Below, piece after piece: positions 56,745-64,000 of a DNA stretch of 64,000 nucleotides. Every line of letters begins with the position of its first letter. Position 1 is the stretch's first letter. Under the pieces are notes generated by a model. That model was not told the origin of the DNA. It saw only the letters and a list, made by a program, of their open reading frames with translations, and did not search any database. The DNA comes from Megalonaias nervosa. Its lineage: Eukaryota > Mollusca > Bivalvia > Unionida > Unionidae. The stretch covers positions 62,001 to 126,000 of the forward strand of contig JAECUM010011096.1 in assembly GCA_016617855.1 (NCBI GenBank), in the 5' to 3' direction. The position numbers were made by a program, and so were the translations under genes.

Positions 56745-56812
56745 TATATCTCTAATTGATTTTTCAACTGGCGTGCGGTGAGTTATCGATCGAACAATCA
56801 ATTAGAGATATA
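56745..56812. promoter_or_regulatory. 17-bp perfect inverted repeat between HNH and pPolB
   Basis: TATATCTCTAATTGATT at 56745-56761 and its exact complement at 56796-56812, with a 34-base GC-richer centre (CAACTGGCGTGCGGTGAG). It lies in the divergent intergenic region, so it may be an operator, nuclease site or bidirectional promoter element. Confidence 0.6.
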
Positions 56813-56832
56813 ATATTACACTATATATAACA

Positions 56833-59800
56833 ATGCTGAAATTACGTGATATAGCCAAAAAAAAGCCTTATGGGAGAACCTGAAAAAATAGCGACTGCCT
56901 TTACAGGATTTGACAACAGTTATCGGTTCGATAAACAAATCGTACTGGTAAATTTCACTGCAACAAATCTCTATCATTTGCTAGAGCCAACTGTAAAAAG
57001 TGAACTTGAAAAACATAAGGGTCTGAGAATATTAGTGCAATATCACGTTATATTTTCAAAGCTACTTGGGTCAGACAAGGAAATTGCAGACCCTTACATT
57101 AACGCAAAATCAAGGCGTGTTTTGCTTGGAACTAATCTTTCATCACTAGCTGATGAAATACACCAGGAAATTTGGAAAAAGATAGAAGAATTTACCGAAT
57201 CGGGTTCGGGTTGGAAGTTTGAAATTATTACTGAAATTTTATTTCACACAATAAAATATAACGTATTAGGCGGTAGTTCGTATACTGACCTACCACAAAA
57301 AATAAAAAATAAAAAATGCTGTATAAACATCAAAAACGTCGATAACAGATGTTTTCAGTGGGCTATTCTTTCTGCGCTATTTCCAGCAGAACAAAATGCT
57401 GATCGCGTTGACAAGTATTTTAGTCACGTATCAAAATTAAATTTTAATGGCATCGACTTTCCAGTTGCAGAAAATCAAATACCAAAGTTTGGAAAGCAAA
57501 ATAATGTTTCAATAAATATTTTCGGACTAGATGACAAAGAAAACGTCTATCCGAGATATATTTCAGAAAAAGCTTCACAATCGACAATAAACTTGCTGTT
57601 TTATAAGAATCATTACGTTTGGATTAAAAACTTTAACGGACTAGTTGGCAGACAGTATAGTAAACAAAACAATAAAACTTTCTTCTGTTATCGCTGCTTG
57701 CACGGTTGCTCTGACAATGAAACATTACAAAAGCATTTGCATTACTGTAGTGACGTACAACGAATAACAATGCCGTCCAAAGAAAATAATTTATTACAGT
57801 TTGTCAATAACAATCATAAAATAAAAATACCTTTCGTTATATACGCTGATTTCGAATGCTTACTTCAGCCTGCACAAATCCTAACAAATCGAGTTCAAGA
57901 AAACTTAAAATCATGTTCCATGCGGAGTGGCGTACAAGATAATTTGTTGTACTGATTCGAGCTTATCCAAACCAATCAAATTATATCGCGGTAAAAATCC
58001 AGCTGTTTGGCTTCTCAAGCAGTTAATTAGCGAAGTTGATGATATATTTAATCGTTTAAAAAGAATAACTCCAATGATAAAACTGACATCTCAACAAGAA
58101 TCTGATCACAAACAAGCGGAATTTTGTCATATTTGTGAAAAAGCTTTTGACGTTTCTGATAATAAAAAAGTACGCGACCATTGTCATCTAACAGGACAGT
58201 ATCGTGGAGCGGCTCATGATCAGTGTAATTTAAAATTTCACGCTCCGGATTTTATTCCAGTTGTTCTTCACAATTTCAGAGGATATGATAGTCACATTAT
58301 CGTAGAAGCTTTTGTTGATCCTGAAATAAAATCTCGTTTAAAACTCGATAACGTAATCAAGTGTATTCCAAATAATTTTGAAAAATATATGTCAGTTACT
58401 TTAGGTAACTTGCGTTTTATTGACAGCCTACAGTTTATGGCAGCATCATTAGATGAGCTAGTGAAAGGTTGTAGCACGAGACTGTTTTGGAGATAAATTT
58501 AATCTATTGACTAAAAAAGGAGTATTTCCGTACGAGTATCTCGACGATTGGAATAAATTTGATGAAATTTCTTTACCGGATAAAGACAAATTTTATTCGC
58601 AACTAAAAAATGAAAACATAACTGATAGCGAGTATAAGTAGGCACAAGATACTTGGAAAGAATTTGATTTCAAGACGTTTGGCGATTATCATGATTTGTA
58701 TCTGAAAACTGACGTGTTATTGCTGGCGGACGTATTTGAAAATTTTCGAAAAGTGAGCTATAACAATTACGGACTTGATCCTTGCTGGTATTACTCTTCT
58801 CCTGGGTTATCTTGGGATGCTCTGTTAAAGTTTAGTAAAGTAAGGTTAGAGTTACTGACTGACGTTGATATGTTCAATTTTATTGAAAAAGGTATCAGAG
58901 GCGGTATTAGCGTTATAACAAAGAAATATTCTGAAGCAAACAACAAATACCTGAAAGAGTACAATCCTAAGCTTCCTTCGAAGTATATAATTTATCTAGA
59001 TTGTGATAATTTGTACGGTTATTCTATGGCCGAACCAATGCCCTTTGGTGGATTTTGTTGGATTACACCTGAACAATTTCTATCGGAGACAGAAAAAAAG
59101 ATACCCGACGATGTTTCGTATTTCGTTGAAGTTGATCTCGATTATCCAACTTCGCTACACAATTTACACAACGATTATCCTTTCTGTGCGGAATCAATGG
59201 TAATAGATTATAGTATGTTATCTCAAGAACAACAAGCGATAGCATCACCAAGACAAAATTCGATGGTAAAAAAACTAGTACCAAATTTACTCGATAAGAA
59301 AAATTATGTTTTGCATTACAGAGTTTTAAAACAAGGAATAGACGCTGGTCTTGTGTTGAGGAAAATTCATAGAGTTTTAAAGTTTAATCAGTCACCTTGG
59401 ATGAAAGGTTATATTAACTTAAACACTTCGAGAAGAGCTGTAGCGAAAACCGATTTTGAAAAAACTTCTTCAAGCTTATGAACAACTCCGTTTTTGGTAA
59501 GACGATGGAGAATATTAGAAAACGAGTAAATATCGAGCTAGTTAATGATATCTACCACAGGAATAAACTTGTGTCAGACGATGATTTTGTTAGTATGAAA
59601 ATTTTTAAATGAAAATCTTGTCGCGATACAAAGAAGAAAAACAAATCTAAAACTAAATAAGCCAATTTACGTTGGAGCTTCCGTGTTAGATTTATCGAAG
59701 TGGCTCATGTACGATTTTCATTATAATTTTGTTAAAAAATCAGTGGCCGTCAAGTAGACTATTGTTTACTGATACCGACTCGCTCGTGTATGAAATCGAA

Positions 59801-60268
59801 TGCGAGGACGTCTATCAAGATATATACGATAATCGACATCTGTTTGATCTTTCCGATTACCCTCGTGACAGTAAATTTCATGATGACATAAATAAAAAGG
59901 TTATTGGTAAGTTCAAGGATGAAATGAACTCGAGCATCATCAAATACTTTATTGGATTGCTCAGTAAAATGTATGCCGTATTGCTAGACAATAATAAAAT
60001 AACGAAAAAAGCAAAAGGTCTGCCTCGCGATTTTGTTAAAAAGTTTATGAAATTTGATGATTACAAGTACGCGCTTGACGGCGGCGTTAGTTTTATAAGA
60101 ACAATGGCTATTCGAACAAATCATCATAAACTCGAAACAGATGTCATTATCAAACGCGGATTGAGTAATTTTGATGACAAACGTTATTGCGCAAATGGAG
60201 TAGATACATTTGCATTTGGGTATTGTTTTGATGATAGATCTATACTCGATATCATATTCGACGACTAG
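56833..60268 (+). pseudogene. Protein-primed family B DNA polymerase (pPolB)
   Basis: It begins MLKLRDIAKKK, shifts in an A-run, then runs open to 57955 with a zinc segment (CYRCLHGCSDNETLQKHLHYC) and Exo I (FVIYADFECLL). Then come a Cys/His pair (CHICEKAFDVSDNKKVRDHC) and Exo II (LHNFRGYDSHIIV), Exo III (YLKTDVLLLADVF), motif A (YLDCDNLYGYSM), motif B (MNNSVFGKTMENIR) and motif C (FTDTDSLVYEI). There are at least five frameshifts or stops. The catalytic motifs themselves are unaltered, unlike in A and B. Confidence 0.88.
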
Positions 60269-60299
60269 GGTATGTAATTTTGTGTGAACAATAAAAATA

Positions 60300-60749
60300 A
60301 TGTTTGAATATTTGACAGTGACATATAGCTACAATCGCAAGATCAAATATCTAATGATAGACGGCAAACAGTTGACAGTTGAAATTAATAATGAAATATC
60401 AGGTATATGTTTCAGTGGCCGTGACAAGCTAAAACTTTCACTTATCAGATCTGGTGACAGCGAGTATTTCAATTACCTTGAACAACTGAGCTAGAAGTTA
60501 TCAGCAGGATTTAAAAACTTTCATGATCCAATAAGTCAACAAAAATATACTAAACTTACCATCGATCTCGATCGTTCAAAAGTATATTTTATCGACAAAA
60601 AATATCCTCTTAAGAAGCCGCAAATAAAGGATTTGTTCGAATGTCGTCGCTGTGTGAGCGGCAAAGTAAAATTCTGTCTCTATTATCGTGATGATGAAAT
60701 ATTTCTAATATCAACGGTTGAAACATTGATAATTGGTGATGAGGTCTAA
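60300..60749 (+). pseudogene. Hypothetical protein with one amber stop
   Basis: A 149-codon frame begins MFEYLTVTYSYNRKIKYLMI, broken only by TAG at 60492-60494. The second part has FHDPISQQKYTKLTIDLDRS and LFECRRCVSGKVKFCLYYRD, with a CRRC pair. No family is recognised. The start lies in AATAATAATG. It is the last gene before the right TIR. Confidence 0.5.
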
Positions 60750-60790
60750 ACTTTCACTTACCTTCTTCCTTCAGCGAATAAATCCTACGC

Positions 60791-61098
60791 GTAATTCGTA
60801 TTTGTTTGAAGGGGGTAGAGGTCCTGAGCTAGAAATCTCCTAGCTAAAAACTTTAAGTCTTGTTGGTGGGTTTCCGAGATGGTAATTTGTATTTGTTTGG
60901 AGGGTCTCCGAGATGGTAATTTATATTTGTTTGGAGGTGGGTAAAGGTCTTGGATTATATTTGAGGTAGAAATCTCCTAGGTAAAAACTGTAAGTCGTTT
61001 TGGGATAGGGGTTGGAGGGTCTCCAAGATGGTAATTTATATTTGTTTGGAGGGTGGGGAGAGGTCCTTGAGATAGAAGTCTCCATTTCCCTTACTACT
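60791..61098 (-). repeat. Element C right terminal inverted repeat
   Basis: Inverted copy of 44330-44648, ending CCCTTACTACT and followed by the GTCAC target duplication. Confidence 0.93.
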
Positions 61099-61605
61099 GT
61101 CACACTAACCATATTTGAGTAGGTTGAGTGACATTAGTGCTTAGTAATACTACTCCTATTATTACTCAGCCTCATGTGCGCTACTAATCTTACTTTTCAG
61201 TTAAAGATTAAAGACCAGCCACGATTAAACGTAACTGTTAATATAATCGTCTGCGCAACTGTATGATCTACCTGTTCCCCCATAAATATGAAGGTGCAGG
61301 ATCAATAATAACAAGTTGTAACAAAAATACAAGCAAGCATTATGCTTAGCTAAATGAGTAAGACAATGAGTAATAAAAACCTGATTGCTGCCTGGTACAC
61401 CCATAAACACGCACATCCTGTTTCAATATGTGGTCACTACATTTGTAATTACTTAACTGTTTACTGATCTGAGTCTGAGCAGCAGCTTTTTATATTTATT
61501 TTGATACTATAAGACGTATCATACTATTTATAATAATTATGAAAAGTTATTTGCAAATGGTATACAAAAGATATATAAAGACCTCAGCAGAATCATCACA
61601 GAATA

Positions 61606-62300
61606 TGGGATAATTTACACAGATCACAGTTCTCTGAACTTTTTGATAAGTGGAGAATGTACAGTTATATAATTTAATCATACTTATGTTATCTTTGATT
61701 TGGAATTAATCACTACATCAGTGTCATTAAAAAGGTCAGATCTATATCTTCTCTCTTCTCCTTGCTTTACGCTTACATAGACCCGACAATTGAGGTACCA
61801 GATACTATCATCAAGTTATCGGAGAGCCTATTAATGAGACTGTTTCTAATTCAGATTGTTGTCAACAAAATTATTCATTCCTACTTTAAGTTCAGTATGC
61901 GGAATTATTATTTCTTATCAGATATAGATTGCAAGGAATCATGTATTTGAATTATTCATTGGATTTATTAAGTGCTAACTGACGATTTGGACTAGAAAAC
62001 TACTTGGGATAATTGAGGACTCATTAAAAATATTCTGGATTATAACATTGTGGTACATCAAGTACCACAACTCATTCAAGACTATTGGTCCGCCAGCACA
62101 TCAAAGACGTGAGATTCATTCGGAATATTGTACACTTTTGGACTTGTAATTGAACATTTAGGATTATTTGAGATTTAATTCACAATACTCTAAATTTCTT
62201 TTAAGTTTTAAGCTTGTATTCTAAGGAAATAAAACTTATTGGTTTTGCTCCTTCCTGTGACTTAATTTAAGACCACAGAGTCGTAACCATACAATTCCAC
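61606..62300 (+). mobile_element. LTR retrotransposon remnant (RNase H scrap plus partial LTR)
   Basis: A frame near 61606-61656 reads IIYTDHSSLNFLISGE, like the TDHxxLxxL region of Ty3-like RNase H. From about 62040 the sequence matches the end of the LTRs at 39162 and 43430 (GAGATTTAATTCACAATACT, GTATTCTAAGGAA, TTAAGACCA-AGAGTCGTAA). RNase H next to the LTR fits an element in which reverse transcriptase and RNase H come last. Confidence 0.5.
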
Positions 62301-63067
62301 GATCTCTTACCTTAACCTACCCCCCCCCCCCGCAATTCATACATGATGGCTGCATAGTGACAATTAAAAAAAAAAAAGCTGTGACTAATACAACAAAACA
62401 TCCGGTGACGGCACAGCTGGAAGTAACTGATTTAATTATATTTCTTTATTGCCAACGCATTTTTGTATTACTTCCGCCTTCTGAATTTCTCCGCCTTACA
62501 TCGACCATATAGGACTCACGGTACGAATTCAGTTCCCATAATAAACCTAAGCAAACACCATGATATAAAAAGTTCAATAACTTAAAATTTCTGAGTGCCC
62601 ATGATCAAACCTATATTTATCAGTATAGATGAAACCTGGATGTCAGCTTCCGTGTAGAGGAAAGGATATGAGCCGTGGCATTTTCTGGACCTCCAGCGGT
62701 GTTTGAAACATGTGCTTTCAATTCCGCACCAAAGATTCAGGTACTAATTTTAGTAATAAGTGTTCCAAACTCAAGACTGGAATTCCATCAATAAAACAAT
62801 ATCTCTGTTTTTTTCACTTGCAACTAGGATAAGCTCTCAAAAGATTCTTTTTCCTAGAACATAACTAACATTATTAACCAGTCCTGGCCAGCCAAACCCA
62901 TATATACTCTATTTAATGTTCACCAATTTCCAGACTGGTTCCCATTTTTCCATACCATTAGTACCGTGTGTCCTAAACGGTGCGTGCCTGATCACTGTGC
63001 GGTTCAACACGGGTAGCCAGTGTACCAGACTAGAGAAAATTCCAAGGATATCCCGATTACCAAACTA

Positions 63068-63165
63068 GTTTAGTCTGGTTCACTGCTTCATTTGCTATTC
63101 CCTGTTCGTTGTTCACCAATATACGAATAGCAATACAGGGAGCATATGAAGCAGGATACCAGACT
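63068..63165. repeat. Imperfect hairpin (foldback) repeat
   Basis: TTTAGTCTGGT...CTGCTTCAT-TGCT at the left pairs with AGCATATGAAGCAG...ACCAGACTAAA at the right. Each arm is about 45 bases with mismatches. Confidence 0.7.
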
Positions 63166-63903
63166 AAAAGACGAGTCTATATCAGCAGTTTTGCACCATG
63201 ATAATAAATAAGCGCGGTTTTGAAAAACACAGGAAGCTAGGACTAAGGCTTGAGAATATCCGGTGCACAGAGTGTGGCCGATAACGTTTGCTGCGGTCTT
63301 ACGAACAAGGGGAAGTGGACAGTTTCCACCGAAACAAAGAGTTAAAAGAAATGCGATAAGTTCCTACATTACACTGAAGAAATTGTAAAAGTGACATTTC
63401 TCAATCAACCAGATAATATCATAGCATTTGTATGAAAGGTTGTTCCGTTGATGTGATCAAGATCGTTCGAAAATCAGTCACTATGCTTGATGTAAATAGG
63501 CACCGATTGATTCGAGGGCGGCAGTTTATTCATGCGGTCGAGTGTGACGACTACTTACGATGTTGAGGTATTGCCCGTTAAAAGTGACTCAGTATTCAGA
63601 CTCCTAGCAACTGGTTTTCAGCTTCCAGGTCGTTAGTCCTACACCAGGTCGTGTGAGATTTTGATGTTACGGCGTCTATCACACAGTAAGGTGCAGGTAG
63701 TATGGTTTATTTTTATTCATCTATACTACTATCTTGTTTTAAACAACCGAGAAATAGCCATACATATGATCGGAGACTAAGCAGTAGTATTAGTATCACC
63801 GTGTAATGCATAACAAGTTTGATACAAGACGACAAAAACCAACGAAAAAACAAAAACAAGTATAGTACTCTCATACTCTTGCATTTGTATGCACAACCAC
63901 CCC

Positions 63904-64000
63904 ATAGACCAGCAAGTAGATAGATCTCCACTTTTTTTTCTCCTGACATTACTGGTACAAAAATGTCAGAAAAAAGTGGAGATCTACTTGTTGGTCTACC
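63904..64000. repeat. Inverted repeat reaching the window edge
   Basis: ATAGACCAGCAAGTAGATAG...CCACTTTTTTT...TGACAT (63904-63951) pairs with ATGTCAGAAAAAAGTGG...CTACTTGTTGGTCTA (63963-63999), with a centre of about 10 bases. It may continue beyond 64000. Confidence 0.8.

Larger units (their letters stand above)
44330..61098. mobile_element. Polinton/adintovirus-like element C, complete but decayed
   Basis: A 16.8-kb unit starts AGTAGTAAGGGAAATGGAG and ends with its inverted copy. It is flanked by TGTCAC at 44324-44329 and again at 61098-61103 (5-6 bp, one base ambiguous), the duplication size expected for Polintons. It encodes fibre, packaging ATPase, penton, MCP, protease, PLA2-integrase, HNH and pPolB. 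Most genes have homopolymer frameshifts or stops; ATPase, penton and HNH are open. Confidence 0.95.
61104..64000. other. Right flank: retroelement debris and hairpins, no gene
   Basis: No supported coding region is seen. It contains an RNase H-like scrap near 61606-61656, an LTR-like fragment at 62040-62300, a C-run at 62322-62332, and two hairpin repeats described separately. Confidence 0.5.

Noticed and set aside
61225..61416. Minus-strand frame with GGTGRS, resembling a P-loop
   Set aside because: No Lys in the loop, no further helicase or ATPase motifs, and no neighbouring gene context.
1..64000. CRISPR arrays, tRNA or rRNA genes
   Set aside because: No regularly spaced repeat-spacer arrays, cloverleaf-like sequences or rRNA words were noticed; the tandem repeats found have no unique spacers.

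Overview
The window is invertebrate (metazoan) nuclear DNA that is almost entirely mobile-element sequence. I see no host gene, tRNA, rRNA or CRISPR. The host cannot be named from this sequence; the mix of Polintons, a DUF659 hAT element, CR1/L2-type LINEs and a Gmr1/Ty3-like LTR element fits a marine invertebrate such as a mollusc or cnidarian, but that is inference.

Three large virus-like DNA transposons of the Polinton/Maverick (adintovirus-like) kind dominate. Element A (1-10921, open at the window's left edge) is AT-rich. It carries a decayed capsid block (major capsid C-terminus, small LT-repeat protein, adenain-type protease, phage-like fibre, membrane protein, penton with a large insert). 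About 1.2 kb of non-coding repeats separates this from a replication block (HNH endonuclease, zinc-ribbon protein, and a broken family-B polymerase followed by SF1 helicase and HNH domains). A nearly intact hAT transposon (10922-13704) sits at its right end. Element B (13881-34896, about 21 kb, both terminal inverted repeats present) is richer in GC and the best preserved. It holds, in order, terminal accessory genes, a CCHC zinc-knuckle gene divergent from a broken protein-primed polymerase, two BIR (IAP-like) genes, small genes, packaging ATPase, three tandem basic virion proteins, chromodomain integrase, membrane protein, penton, MCP (one stop, one frameshift), intact adenain-like protease, and three more accessory genes at the right end. 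Element C (44330-61098, 16.8 kb, matching inverted repeats and a TGTCAC target duplication) is AT-rich and decayed. It holds membrane protein, fibre, ATPase, penton, MCP, protease, a PLA2-integrase fusion, HNH and a protein-primed polymerase.

Between B and C lie a LINE endonuclease fragment abutting B's right end, a longer 5'-truncated LINE reverse transcriptase (35895-38770, minus), and a decayed LTR retrotransposon (39162-43950) carrying a MITE. The last 2.9 kb holds further LTR/RNase H debris and two hairpin repeats.

The most unusual signal is in element B. Its five terminal accessory genes, at both ends of the element, each end in a near-canonical replication-dependent histone mRNA 3' stem-loop with a purine-rich downstream element at a fixed distance. 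The central virion genes instead have their own TATA boxes, and some have AATAAA signals. The three right-end genes also share a duplicated upstream promoter module. This suggests one set of transcripts is processed like S-phase histone mRNA. Elements A and C differ from B: most of their genes begin inside an ATATAATG-like motif. A and C share capsid-gene families but carry different polymerases, which hints at replication-module exchange.
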